This document shows, piece by piece, positions 1 to 7,669 of a stretch of 29,003 nucleotides of DNA. Both the position numbers and the translations under genes were made by a program. Numbering within the stretch: position 1 is the stretch's first letter; each line of letters opens with the position of its first letter. The notes under the pieces were generated by a model, which saw only the letters and a list, made by a program, of their open reading frames with translations, was not told the DNA's origin and searched no databases. Source of the DNA: a virus; the IMG/VR virus record IMGVR_UViG_3300047300_000074, positions 1-29,003 of that record. One strand, 5' to 3'.

Positions 1-42
1 TTTCGGAGGGGTACAAAGTCAGTAGGGGGGAGACTTTTGCGT

Positions 43-52
43 GGGAATTCCC
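43..52. repeat. Perfect 10-bp palindrome in upstream non-coding region
   Basis: GGGAATTCCC is a perfect 10-bp palindrome lying between two G-runs (GGAGGGG near 5 and AGGGGGGAG near 24) and the tRNA gene. The stretch 1-75 has no ORF with a ribosome binding site. Because it sits directly upstream of the terminase genes it could be part of a packaging (cos/pac) region or a regulatory site. That is inferred from position only; the window starts too close to it to see more. Confidence 0.3.
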
Positions 53-75
53 TAAATGTGGTACGCTTGCATCAT

Positions 76-151
76 GCTGGCATGGCGCAACTGGTAGCGC
101 AACCGCCTTGTAAGCGGTAGGCTGTGGGTTCAAGTCCTACTGCCAGCACCA
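76..151 (+). tRNA. tRNA-Thr (anticodon UGU)
   Basis: A complete cloverleaf can be folded by eye. The acceptor stem GCTGGCA (76-82) pairs with TGCCAGC (141-147), followed by discriminator A and an encoded CCA (149-151). The D stem is GCGC/GCGC. The anticodon stem ACCGC/GCGGT encloses the loop CTTGTAA with anticodon TGT at 109-111, reading the threonine codon ACA. The T arm is GTGGG-TTCAAGT-CCTAC with one G-U pair. The gene ends 17 bases before the small terminase start, so it is probably co-transcribed with the packaging genes. Phage tRNAs often serve codons enriched in late genes, and ACA is visibly common in the tape measure and tail-tip genes. No integrase is in view, so I read it as a phage gene and not an attachment site. 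Confidence 0.93.
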
Positions 152-168
152 TAAGACAGGAGAAACCT

Positions 169-540
169 ATGGCAAAAAAACCACGTCACATTCTTAAATA
201 TCTGGAAGACCCCAACACATGGGATCGGGCTGCTTTCGAGACTGCGATTCGCGCAGAAGTCGAGGCAAGTACAGGTACGCTCACGGCAAGCGATGAGTTG
301 CTGATTGGTGCGCTAGTGTTTACTGTTGACAGTCTTCTGACGGCTGAAATCAACATTCGTGAAGAAGGCCATGTGACCATCTATGGCGCAAATCCCGGCG
401 TCAGTGCTTGGTATAAGGTGCGTACCGAGATGGCTGACAAGGCAATCAAGATTCTTGCCGAACTGGGTCTGGTCGCTCGTGGTCGTCCAAAACTTGCCAA
501 CAAAGTCTCTGACGTAGATGAACTATTCGCCTCAGCTTGA
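169..540 (+). CDS. terS: Terminase small subunit, P27-like
   Basis: This 123-residue protein is the likely DNA-recognition subunit of the packaging motor. The ATG at 169 is chosen over an in-frame ATG at 124, because the latter lies inside the tRNA while 169 is preceded by ACAGGAGAAA at good spacing. Residues about 73-108 (start NPGVSAWYKV, then a helix ending ELGLVARGR) match the C-terminal pattern of P27 small terminases, in which a conserved NP and helix precede a 'lgltp.sR' segment. The protein overlaps the large subunit gene by 23 bases in another frame, the usual terS-terL arrangement. P27 membership is from motif recognition; DNA specificity is unknown. Confidence 0.82.
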   Translation: MAKKPRHILKYLEDPNTWDRAAFETAIRAEVEASTGTLTASDELLIGALVFTVDSLLTAEINIREEGHVTIYGANPGVSAWYKVRTEMADKAIKILAELGLVARGRPKLANKVSDVDELFASA

Positions 541-2197
541 GTCTGCATTTGCTTACGCGATTGGCGTAGCTCGTGGGGACATTCAGGCTTGCGAGGATAT
601 TCGCCTAGCCTGCCAACGCTTTTTGGACATGGTGGAGCGCAAGGATGCGCCCTATGAATTCGTGCCTGCGAAGGTCGAGCATGTCCTGAAGTTCGTCAAA
701 TTCTGCAAGCATGTAAAAGGCCCAGATGCTGGAAAGTCGATTGAACTTCAGCCGTTCCAAGTTCTATTCTTGGCGGGAATTTACGGCTTCCGTGATAAGC
801 GGGATCATTCCATTCGCTGGACAACGGACGTTATTCTTTTCGTCCCCCGAAAGTCGGGTAAGACCACGATTGCGTCCATCATCTCCCTTTACGAACTCCA
901 GTTCGGTGATGCGGGTGCAGAAGTATTCACGCTTGCGACAAACCGTGAGCAGGCATCAATCTGTTTTGATTCGTCAAAGGCGATTGTCGAAGGCATGGTC
1001 GCGGAACTCGCGGCAAAGTTTATCGTCTACCGAAGTGAACTGAAAAAGTCTGGTGATTCGACATCGACATATCGTTCTTTGTCTCGTGAGAACCGAAAGA
1101 CTGGTGACGGTAAAAACCCATCCTGCGCGATGATTGACGAGGCGGCTCAGATTACTGAGCGTGGCTCGATTGAAGTGTTGCACTCGGGTATGGGCGCTCG
1201 GAAGAATCCTTTGAGGATGTATCTGACGACAGCCAGCTTCACGAAGGAAACGAAATTCTATGAAGACCTTTCGCACTTCCGCGCTGTATTACGGGGTGCT
1301 GCTGCTGACAATTTCCGCTGGTTTGGCCTTCTGTATAGCGTTGATCCCGGTGATGCTTGGGCAGACCCTTCTGTCTGGGGTAAGGCAAACCCGATGCTTG
1401 GGGTTTCAGTCACCACTGAGCATATTCAGCACATGGCTGAAGAAGCTGGTGCAAAGCCTGCGAGCCTGAACGAGTTTCTTTGCAAGCAACTCAATATCTA
1501 TGTCAGTGCGAATGCTGCGTGGGTTGACCGCAGGTATTGGGATGAGTCGGTGCGCCCAATGCCAGAGAAGGAACCTGAGTCAACATTTGTGGCGTTTGAC
1601 TTGGCGCACACACGAGACTTGAATGCTGTTGTGACACTGCATCGGTACAGCGAAGAAGACTTCCAAGCGAAGTTCCAATTCTTCCTGCCTGAAGAATCAA
1701 TCGAGCTAATTCCGAATCACTACAAGAGCATTTACAGCCAAGCTGTGATGTCTGGCATTTTGCGACTCACTCCGGGCAACGTAACCGATCTAAATGAGGT
1801 CGAGTCGTATGTGAAGCAGGAATGTGCCAAGCACAACGTCAAGGCGGTGAACTATGACCCGTACAACGCTGCTGCGCTGGTTGCAAATCTGTATGGAGAA
1901 GGGTTGCCAGTGGTAAAGGTTGGTCAGGGCATGGCCGTGCTGTCAAACCCATCCAAGGCAACTGAGCAGTTGATTATGAAGAAAGCCATTCACCATGATG
2001 GCAATCCATTTGTTGGATGGCAGCTTGGAAACTGCGAGGTTTATACCGATGTGAATGGAAACGTGAAGGTTCGCAAGAACGAAGCCGATCCTTCCGCAAA
2101 GGTGGACGGAATTATTGCCATGATTATGGCCATCCACGGCCATTTGGACAATGTATTTGTGTCAGATTCGTTTGGTTTCAGGTCTATTGAGTGGTAA
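518..2197 (+). CDS. terL: Terminase large subunit (ATPase-nuclease)
   Basis: This 559-residue packaging motor pumps DNA into the prohead and cuts it. The N-terminal ATPase has a Walker A-like PRKSGKTT at 110-117 and a Walker B CAMIDEA at 203-209 (DE = catalytic pair). The C-terminal RNase H-like nuclease shows three acidic residues in the expected order: D361 in VAFDLAHTRD, D447 in NYDPYN and D530 in KVDGIIAM. Length and motifs fit the Terminase_1 family of HK97-like siphophages, which mostly use cos packaging. The start at 518 overlaps terS by 23 bases. It is followed after 24 bases by the portal gene, as in most HK97-type head operons. Confidence 0.96.
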   Translation: MNYSPQLESAFAYAIGVARGDIQACEDIRLACQRFLDMVERKDAPYEFVPAKVEHVLKFVKFCKHVKGPDAGKSIELQPFQVLFLAGIYGFRDKRDHSIRWTTDVILFVPRKSGKTTIASIISLYELQFGDAGAEVFTLATNREQASICFDSSKAIVEGMVAELAAKFIVYRSELKKSGDSTSTYRSLSRENRKTGDGKNPSCAMIDEAAQITERGSIEVLHSGMGARKNPLRMYLTTASFTKETKFYEDLSHFRAVLRGAAADNFRWFGLLYSVDPGDAWADPSVWGKANPMLGVSVTTEHIQHMAEEAGAKPASLNEFLCKQLNIYVSANAAWVDRRYWDESVRPMPEKEPESTFVAFDLAHTRDLNAVVTLHRYSEEDFQAKFQFFLPEESIELIPNHYKSIYSQAVMSGILRLTPGNVTDLNEVESYVKQECAKHNVKAVNYDPYNAAALVANLYGEGLPVVKVGQGMAVLSNPSKATEQLIMKKAIHHDGNPFVGWQLGNCEVYTDVNGNVKVRKNEADPSAKVDGIIAMIMAIHGHLDNVFVSDSFGFRSIEW

Positions 2198-2221
2198 TAT
2201 GTGACCAAATAGGAGCTAATC

Positions 2222-3619
2222 ATGGGAATTTTGGACATTTTCAGAGGGAAAAAACAGGCCAATGAATCGAACTCCATGTTCGGTCAGACGGCTCTTGGCA
2301 ACAACATTGTCTATCAAGGCAACAATCAAGCCCCCAATGTAAACACCCAAATCCTGTATGTGACGACAGGAAGCACTACAAATGCTGGTCGTCCTGTGGA
2401 CATGTCCATGTTGGCGCGAAACAGCACCATCATGTCCTGTGTTGCCATCAAGGCTCGTGCTTTGGCACAACTTCCTATCCGCATCAAGTGCGAAATGCCT
2501 GATGGCAAATGCCTTGATGCCGTGAAGGACAAGGCTGTTGATGACCGAAATAAGGCCAAAGCAAAGCAGGTTTCCAAGCTCCTGAACAAGCCAAACAACT
2601 TCCAGTCTCGCTATGAGTTCTGGTATCAGTGGCTCATGTGGTACGAACTGTCTGGTGAAGCCTTTACGCTTTGGTGGCGCAAAGATCAAGACAGCGTGAC
2701 ACAAACTCCGCTGGAAATGTATATCTTGGATTCGACGCTGATTGCTGTGACCATCACGCCAACTCGCTATCCAAGCTATCGCCTGTCCACTCCGTCTTAT
2801 GGTTTCAGCAAGGATGAGCCTTTGAAGTTCAACCAAGTCATGCACTGCAAGGAAATGGCTTGGCAAGGTTCCGCTGGCTTCAACAAAGGCGTCCTGATGG
2901 CCGAATTGTGCGGCTTGGATCAAGACATCGACTTGTACGCCAACTATGTCATGCAAAACGGCGCAAAGCCTTCTGGCATGTTCGTGACGGAAGCCGTTAT
3001 CCCGGACGGAAAGTACAAGGAAATTGCTTCACGTCTGAAAGAGGCTTGGAGCAATATGGTCGGAAGCAAGAATTCCGATCCATCAAAGCCCGGTCAGGGC
3101 ATGTTGCTCGACCAAGGCATGAAGTATCAGAAGTTGGAAATGCTGACGCTTCAGGATGCTGATGCTGCTGCTTTGAAGCTCCAGACTATGCGCCGAATCT
3201 GTGGCTTGTTTGGTGTCCCGCCTTCCATGATTGGCATCCATGACGGCAAGTTCAACAATACCCAGACTGCAATGGATGAGTTCTATAAATCGGCCATGTA
3301 TCCGATTATCGTGAACGTCCAAGAGAAGCTGGAAGATCATCTTTTGGATGGGTATCCAGCACTTTCTGTCGAATTCGACACCAAGGATTTCCTGAAAGGC
3401 GCTCCGCTGGATCAAATGAACTTTGTATCGTCAGGCGTTACAAACGGCATCATGACTCCAAATGAAGCTCGTGCCTACATGGGTATGCCTTCCATTGAAG
3501 GCGGCGACGAACTGGTGAAAGAGCCTGATCCTGCTGACCCAATCTCTGGTAGCAGCAAACAGGACACTGGCGGTGGTGGCGGAAACCAGAAGAAAAAGAT
3601 GAACATCGGAACGACTTGA
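2222..3619 (+). CDS. Portal protein, HK97 family
   Basis: This 465-residue protein is the dodecameric vertex channel through which DNA enters and leaves. The start ATG at 2222 follows AGGAGC at good spacing. Recognisable family features are the early 'NSTIMSCVAIKARALAQLP' block (about residues 66-84), the central 'AKPSGMF' segment (about 248) and the 'RRICGLFGVPPSMIG' block (about 325-339), typical of HK97 gp3 portals. The C-terminus is low-complexity: a Gly run, then QKKKMN. It lies between terL and the prohead protease in the canonical order. The unusual part is the 139-base leader that follows it before the protease start. Confidence 0.94.
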   Translation: MGILDIFRGKKQANESNSMFGQTALGNNIVYQGNNQAPNVNTQILYVTTGSTTNAGRPVDMSMLARNSTIMSCVAIKARALAQLPIRIKCEMPDGKCLDAVKDKAVDDRNKAKAKQVSKLLNKPNNFQSRYEFWYQWLMWYELSGEAFTLWWRKDQDSVTQTPLEMYILDSTLIAVTITPTRYPSYRLSTPSYGFSKDEPLKFNQVMHCKEMAWQGSAGFNKGVLMAELCGLDQDIDLYANYVMQNGAKPSGMFVTEAVIPDGKYKEIASRLKEAWSNMVGSKNSDPSKPGQGMLLDQGMKYQKLEMLTLQDADAAALKLQTMRRICGLFGVPPSMIGIHDGKFNNTQTAMDEFYKSAMYPIIVNVQEKLEDHLLDGYPALSVEFDTKDFLKGAPLDQMNFVSSGVTNGIMTPNEARAYMGMPSIEGGDELVKEPDPADPISGSSKQDTGGGGGNQKKKMNIGTT

Positions 3620-3625
3620 TAAAAA

Positions 3626-3841
3626 ATGCGTACTGATTCAAAATATCTGTTAGCATTAGCGAAACAGGTCACAAGACCAGATATACCGTTGCCCGTATTG
3701 AAAGGGCAATCCCCTAAAATACAAGACAACAACCAGTCCATTGCTTTAGGGGCAATTAATGAAGCAACTCAATCTAATTTGCGAAGCCAAACTCAACCTG
3801 TCCGAAAAGGCCGAAAACGGAAAGCCGACAGGAAAGATTGA
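3626..3841 (+). CDS. Possible small ORF overlapping the protease start (doubtful)
   Basis: This is a 71-residue reading frame starting seven bases after the portal stop. It fills the portal-protease gap and runs 83 bases into the protease gene in another frame. It has no clear ribosome binding site (A-rich TGATAAAAAATG) and uses codons such as TTA and ATA more than its neighbours. The product is basic at its C-terminus (RKGRKRKADRKD) and matches nothing I recognise. The same bases hold two inverted repeats, so the stretch may be an RNA leader and not a gene. I would keep it only as a doubtful call. Confidence 0.22.
   Translation: MRTDSKYLLALAKQVTRPDIPLPVLKGQSPKIQDNNQSIALGAINEATQSNLRSQTQPVRKGRKRKADRKD
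3689..3709 (+). promoter_or_regulatory. Hairpin in portal-protease leader
   Basis: TTGCCC (3689-3694) pairs with GGGCAA (3704-3709) across a nine-base loop. The same TTGCCC could instead pair with a second GGGCAA at 3750-3755, which overlaps the protease ribosome binding site, so two mutually exclusive folds are possible. Regulation is inferred from complementarity alone. Confidence 0.35.
3711..3752 (+). promoter_or_regulatory. Inverted repeat sequestering the protease ribosome binding site
   Basis: CCCCTAAA (3711-3718) is perfectly complementary to TTTAGGGG (3745-3752), with 26 bases between. The right arm contains the Shine-Dalgarno AGGGG of the prohead protease (ATG at 3759). If formed, the helix would hide the ribosome binding site and lower protease translation. 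This is visible as sequence symmetry; function is inference. Confidence 0.4.
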
Positions 3842-4559
3842 AGCTCGTATCACTACATGGGGCGCTCGTGAGGGCGCTGATGGCCGTAAGTTCTTCTACA
3901 AGGCAGAAGGCTTCATGGAATGGGTGAAGGAATTTGCCAAATCTGGCCGTCCTTTGCCGATGTATGTGAATCACAATTCTGACCAGATTCCGGTTGGTGA
4001 GTGGACATCCATTGAAATGGATGATGACGGCATGAATGCCTCTGGCCGTCTGTTTTTGAACACCACAACCGGCTCCGATTTGTATCAGGTGATGAGCGAA
4101 TCACCCAACATGTTTGGCGGCGTGAGTGTTGGCGCTTACGCTGAAGAATATCAGTGGGTGAAGGAAGATGGCTCCGTCTTCCCGGCTGGCTCCAATGATT
4201 ACTGGGATGAAGGCTACTTCCAAATCACTAAAGGTGGTTTGCGCGAGACTAGCGTTGTCATGCACCCAAACAATCCAAAGGCGGAAATCAAAAAGTTGGA
4301 ATACTTCCGACAAGACGGTTCTGCCGATTTGAAGGTTTTGGAAGAAGCTCTGCGGGATGCAGGTCTTTCCAAGTCGGAAGCGGTTGCCGCCGCATCCGTG
4401 TTCAAGCAGGTTATTGAGCAGCGTGACGCTGTTGAAGAGCCTGCTGAAAGTGCGCCGACTCAGAGTGATTCTGGTGCGGAGGCAACCGAAGCGGAAATTC
4501 TCGCTGCTCTTGAGCAACGCGAACTCCTTAAACTCCTAGACAAACGCCTGAAAGGTTAA
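3759..4559 (+). CDS. Prohead maturation protease, HK97 (S78/U35) type
   Basis: This 266-residue serine protease is packaged in the prohead and removes the capsid delta-domain before expansion. The ATG at 3759 follows AGGGG at seven-base spacing. Catalytic His is H72 in MYVNHNSDQIPVG and catalytic Ser is S123 in FGGVSVGAYAEE, with the spacing and flanking sequence of the HK97 gp4 family. A third-position motif (VMHPNNPKA, about 167-175) precedes a Glu/Ala-rich C-terminal tail (about 215-260) that probably acts as scaffold or is self-processed. The gene sits between portal and capsid, as in HK97, and ends one codon before the capsid start. Confidence 0.92.
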   Translation: MKQLNLICEAKLNLSEKAENGKPTGKIEARITTWGAREGADGRKFFYKAEGFMEWVKEFAKSGRPLPMYVNHNSDQIPVGEWTSIEMDDDGMNASGRLFLNTTTGSDLYQVMSESPNMFGGVSVGAYAEEYQWVKEDGSVFPAGSNDYWDEGYFQITKGGLRETSVVMHPNNPKAEIKKLEYFRQDGSADLKVLEEALRDAGLSKSEAVAAASVFKQVIEQRDAVEEPAESAPTQSDSGAEATEAEILAALEQRELLKLLDKRLKG

Positions 4560-4561
4560 TC

Positions 4562-5911
4562 ATGTCGAAAGAAATCATCGAAAAACTGGATTCCATCGAA
4601 GCTGCTCAAGCTGCGAAAATCCAAGCAGTTGAAGCTGCTATCCCCGCTGCTGTTGAAGCTGTCAAAGCTGAATTCAGCGAAATGGTGTCTGCTCTGGAAG
4701 CCAAAGTCGCCTCCGTGCAAGCTCCTGTCATTCACAAGGAAAAAGCCAAGAGCGTCCGTCAAGATGTGAACCGCCATGTGCGCGAACAACTGAAGGAAAT
4801 CGCTTCTGGCAAGTCCACCTTTGAGAAGCAACTGCAAATCTTTGCAGATGAGTCGCAAATGGAAGCCTACCTGTCGGAAGCCTCGGCTCTGACCGCTGGT
4901 GGCGATGGCAAGGGTGGCCGTACTGCTTACGACCCCGTGTTCCGCGCTCTGCGTCTGGAAAACCCGCTGCGTGGCGTGTCTCGCACTGTGGCTACCGATG
5001 GCTCCAGCTATCAGTTCCGTGTGAAGACTGGCAACGCTGGCGCTCAGTGGGGCTACGGCATCCAGAACAACGGTTCGCCCACCACGGAAAACACTTCCAT
5101 CTGGCAAATCGTGCTGAAAGACATCAACGTGCAATTCCCGATCCGTACTGCGGCTCTGGATGACATCGACGGTCTGGAAGCCAACGTGGTTGACGACATG
5201 CTGGCCGAATTCGCCCAAGCTGAAGCTCAGTCCATGATTTCCAACAACGACCAATCCGGTGACGGCACTTCCGTGTCTACTGGTGGCGCTGATGGTCTGC
5301 GTGGCCTTGACCAGTACGGCGGTGCAAACAGCACCTACACTGGTGGTACGCACTCGACTGCCGCTTTCGGTAGCTCTGGCACTGGCTCCAACACTGGCCT
5401 GCATAGCCTGAACACCTATGACCAGTTGACTACAAACGGCAACACCGTGGGTGCTGGTAACGTGACCTACAAGGACATCGTTAACTTCATCTACGCTCTG
5501 CCGCAGCAGTACTGGACGCCCAACGCCAAGATCATGATGAACAACGTGTTCTTGTCGCAAGTGCGTGGTCTGGTTGACGACAACGGCGCTCCCATCTTCA
5601 ACCGTAATGAAGGTCTGAGCGTTGACGGTATCGTCGGCCAACTGCTGGGCTTCGATGTGGTGGTTAACAGCTATGTTGACGCTCCTGCTCAAGCCGAAAC
5701 CGGCTCCGCTGGCACCAACAGCCTGTACCCTGCGTACTTCGCTGACTGGTCGCGTTTCCACACGATCATCGACCGCCTGAACATGCTGGTTCGTCGCTAT
5801 GACCAGACTCTGCCCGGCTACATCACCTTCTACGGTGAAAAGCGTCTGGCAACGTCTGTGCGCGATCCGTTCGCTGGTGTGCGTTATCGCTCCACAGGCA
5901 CTGCTACCTGA
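4562..5911 (+). CDS. Major capsid protein 1 (HK97 fold, with delta-domain)
   Basis: This 449-residue protein forms the main shell. Residues 1 to about 105 are helical and charged with heptad-like spacing (EKLDSIEAAQAAKIQAVEAA near 7-26), as expected for an HK97 scaffolding delta-domain. After a flexible SALTAGGDGKGGR segment (about 108-120) the mature HK97 core begins with YDPVFRALRLENPLRG. Other landmarks are the E-loop region (about 147-175), FPIRTAALDDIDGLE (P-domain spine), a Gly/Ser/Thr-rich insertion (about 230-285) and the terminal VRDPFAGVRYRS. Codon use is strongly biased toward C/G-ending codons, as expected of a highly expressed gene. A closely related paralogue lies directly downstream after a strong hairpin. 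Confidence 0.95.
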   Translation: MSKEIIEKLDSIEAAQAAKIQAVEAAIPAAVEAVKAEFSEMVSALEAKVASVQAPVIHKEKAKSVRQDVNRHVREQLKEIASGKSTFEKQLQIFADESQMEAYLSEASALTAGGDGKGGRTAYDPVFRALRLENPLRGVSRTVATDGSSYQFRVKTGNAGAQWGYGIQNNGSPTTENTSIWQIVLKDINVQFPIRTAALDDIDGLEANVVDDMLAEFAQAEAQSMISNNDQSGDGTSVSTGGADGLRGLDQYGGANSTYTGGTHSTAAFGSSGTGSNTGLHSLNTYDQLTTNGNTVGAGNVTYKDIVNFIYALPQQYWTPNAKIMMNNVFLSQVRGLVDDNGAPIFNRNEGLSVDGIVGQLLGFDVVVNSYVDAPAQAETGSAGTNSLYPAYFADWSRFHTIIDRLNMLVRRYDQTLPGYITFYGEKRLATSVRDPFAGVRYRSTGTAT

Positions 5912-5926
5912 TAGCAGTAAACAAAT

Positions 5927-5946
5927 GCAGGGGCTTCGGCCCCTGC
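5927..5946 (+). terminator. UUCG-capped hairpin between the capsid paralogues
   Basis: GCAGGGGC (5927-5934) and GCCCCTGC (5939-5946) form a perfect 8-bp, GC-rich stem closed by the very stable TTCG tetraloop, starting 15 bases after the first capsid stop. The downstream run is only TTTG, a poor U-tract. It may therefore be a leaky terminator, an mRNA 3'-end stabiliser or a processing barrier that makes capsid 1 more abundant than capsid 2. The structure is certain; the role is inferred. Confidence 0.75.
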
Positions 5947-5976
5947 TTTGTAGGTTCTTTCATTTAGGATATAGCC

Positions 5977-6990
5977 ATGACCATCACCGAAAAAATCCTC
6001 GACGGAATCAAACAAGCCTACAACGAAGGCAGCAAAGTCACTATCGACCTCAAGGAAGCGTCCTCGTTGACTGGTTCCGGTTCGGGTGTTGGTGGTCGTG
6101 TTCTGTTTGATGACGCATTCGCTGCGTTGCGTTACGCAAACCCCTTCCGCATGGGTTCGCGCAATGTGAAGATTACTGAATCTGACATGCAATTTGTTGC
6201 CAAGACTGGTAACGCGACATATCAGACAAACCCTTGGGGCTACCCCGTCCAGAACAACACTGGTACGCCTAGCACCAACACTTCGATCTGGCAATTGCCA
6301 ACTCGTGCTGTTACTGCTCAGTTGCCGATCCGTACTGCTGTGCTGTCGGATGTGAATGGCCTGCAATCGGAACTGATTGAAGACTTGATGCTGGAATTTG
6401 CTCAGGTCGAAGGTGCTTCGATGGCCGTGAACAACGACCAAGCTGGCTCTACGACAACTGCTACTGGCGCAACATCTGGCCTGCGTGGCTTGGACATGTA
6501 TACGTCTGGCTCTGCTTCGGCATACGGCACTTCTGGCACTGCAATCACTGCCGGTATTCACACTCTGGCCACTGTGGCTCAAACCAGTGGTGGCGTGGTT
6601 TACAACGACATCGTTGATGTGGTCAATACCTTCCCTGCTCAGTACTGGGCGCTTCCGGGCAACGCTTGGCACATCCGTCCGTCCATGATTGACAGCCTGC
6701 GTAGCCTGAAAGATTCTCAGGGTCTGCCGCTGTTCCTTGAGGTTGGCGACGAAGACGGTGCTGCTGTTGGCCGCATGTTTGGTTTCCCCGTGATCCCGAA
6801 CCCGTACCTGTCTACCGGCTTCCCGATTTATCTGGCAAACTGGCCCCGTTTCCTGACCATTGCTGACAATGAGGAAATGAGCATTCAGTTGTTTGAGCAG
6901 ACCACTCCCGGTTTCATGACGATCTACGCAGAAAAGCGTGTTGTCTCGACTGTGCGTGACCCGTTCGCTGGTGTTCGTATGAGCGCCTAA
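5977..6990 (+). CDS. Capsid protein 2, paralogue of the major capsid protein (short N-terminus)
   Basis: This 337-residue HK97-fold protein is clearly homologous to the preceding gene. Shared blocks in the same order are EASSLTGSGSG..GGR / EASALTAGGDG..GGR, DAFAALRYANPFR / PVFRALRLENPLR, LPIRTAVLSDVNGLQ / FPIRTAALDDIDGLE, GLRGLDMY / GLRGLDQY, YNDIVDVV / YKDIVNFI and VRDPFAGVR at the C-terminus. It has only about 26 residues before the conserved cleavage-like segment, against about 105 in capsid 1, so the delta-domain is essentially missing. The ATG at 5977 follows TAGGATAT. It may be a vertex (penton) protein, a decoration-like subunit or a relic of duplication. No disabling mutation is seen. 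Confidence 0.9.
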   Translation: MTITEKILDGIKQAYNEGSKVTIDLKEASSLTGSGSGVGGRVLFDDAFAALRYANPFRMGSRNVKITESDMQFVAKTGNATYQTNPWGYPVQNNTGTPSTNTSIWQLPTRAVTAQLPIRTAVLSDVNGLQSELIEDLMLEFAQVEGASMAVNNDQAGSTTTATGATSGLRGLDMYTSGSASAYGTSGTAITAGIHTLATVAQTSGGVVYNDIVDVVNTFPAQYWALPGNAWHIRPSMIDSLRSLKDSQGLPLFLEVGDEDGAAVGRMFGFPVIPNPYLSTGFPIYLANWPRFLTIADNEEMSIQLFEQTTPGFMTIYAEKRVVSTVRDPFAGVRMSA

Positions 6991-7000
6991 GAGGTGAAAA

Positions 7001-7669
7001 ATGGCAGTTGACAACATTGTTGGATACCCCTTTGGGGCACAAACACGAAATCCGTTCAACTATGCAAAGGTTGAACAGACTTCGCGTGACGTTTCTACGA
7101 ACTGGTTGACTGCCAATGAAATCACCGAACATCTGAACCTGTTTGACGATACAAGTCAGGATGCTTATGTGCTTTCTCTGGAGCTTGCTGTAAGGATGGC
7201 TATCGAGGATTACCTTGGTATGTCCATCTTTGCAACTTCATACAGGGTCTATTACGGCGGCGAGAGCCTTGCAGCAGCGCCTGCAAGCCTTGACATCCCC
7301 GAAGTAAGCCAAGCCTCAGTATCTTCTCCAAACCCCGTCACAATCAGTTCTGTGGCGTATTGGAGCGATGCCAGCCCGTCTGTGCTGACGACTATCCCGA
7401 GCAACCAGTACTACTACGACCCGTCTGGCAACAAGATCATCGTGTCTGGTTTGCCTACCGACATCAACACGGCAATGACGGCTCCAATCGTGGCTCAGTA
7501 CACGGTTGCGGCCAATCCATTGGCTGCGTATCCTGTCATCAAGCAAGCCGGTCTTCTGCTTCTGACGCATCTTTACAACAATCGTGCGAATGCAACAGAA
7601 ACCAAGCTCAAGGACATTCCGTTCGGCGTGACAACCTTGCTTCGTCCTTACAAACCTTTGGTGATGTAA
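7001..7669 (+). CDS. Head-tail connector (gp6/phiE125 gp8-like)
   Basis: This 222-residue protein lies directly after the capsid genes, the usual place for the adaptor that docks under the portal. The ATG at 7001 follows GAGGTG. Family-like features are the N-terminal helical segment 'LTANEITEHLNL...DDAYVLSLELAVRMAIEDYLG' (about 36-75), a central strand-rich part including YYYDPSGNKIIVSG, and a C-terminal helix with 'IKQAGLLLLTHLYNNRA' (about 182-198). The order helix bundle, beta insertion, helix is typical of the phiE125 gp8/HK97 gp6 adaptor group. The assignment is by pattern and position; I could not align it. Confidence 0.72.
   Translation: MAVDNIVGYPFGAQTRNPFNYAKVEQTSRDVSTNWLTANEITEHLNLFDDTSQDAYVLSLELAVRMAIEDYLGMSIFATSYRVYYGGESLAAAPASLDIPEVSQASVSSPNPVTISSVAYWSDASPSVLTTIPSNQYYYDPSGNKIIVSGLPTDINTAMTAPIVAQYTVAANPLAAYPVIKQAGLLLLTHLYNNRANATETKLKDIPFGVTTLLRPYKPLVM

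Noticed and set aside
76-151. tRNA gene as a prophage attachment site
   Set aside because: No integrase and no host gene in view, and it directly precedes terS; a phage-borne tRNA is simpler.
2216-2956. 246-residue leftward ORF within the portal gene
   Set aside because: Antisense of a clear portal gene, no ribosome binding site, composition unlike a real protein.
4556-5761. 401-residue leftward ORF opposite capsid gene 1
   Set aside because: It mirrors the strongly biased codons of the capsid gene, has no ribosome binding site or recognisable protein features (Val/Ser/His-rich antisense composition), and the forward gene is certain.
5884-7059. 391-residue leftward ORF opposite capsid gene 2
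   Set aside because: Same antisense artefact as for capsid 1; two long shadows here come from similar codon use in the paralogues.
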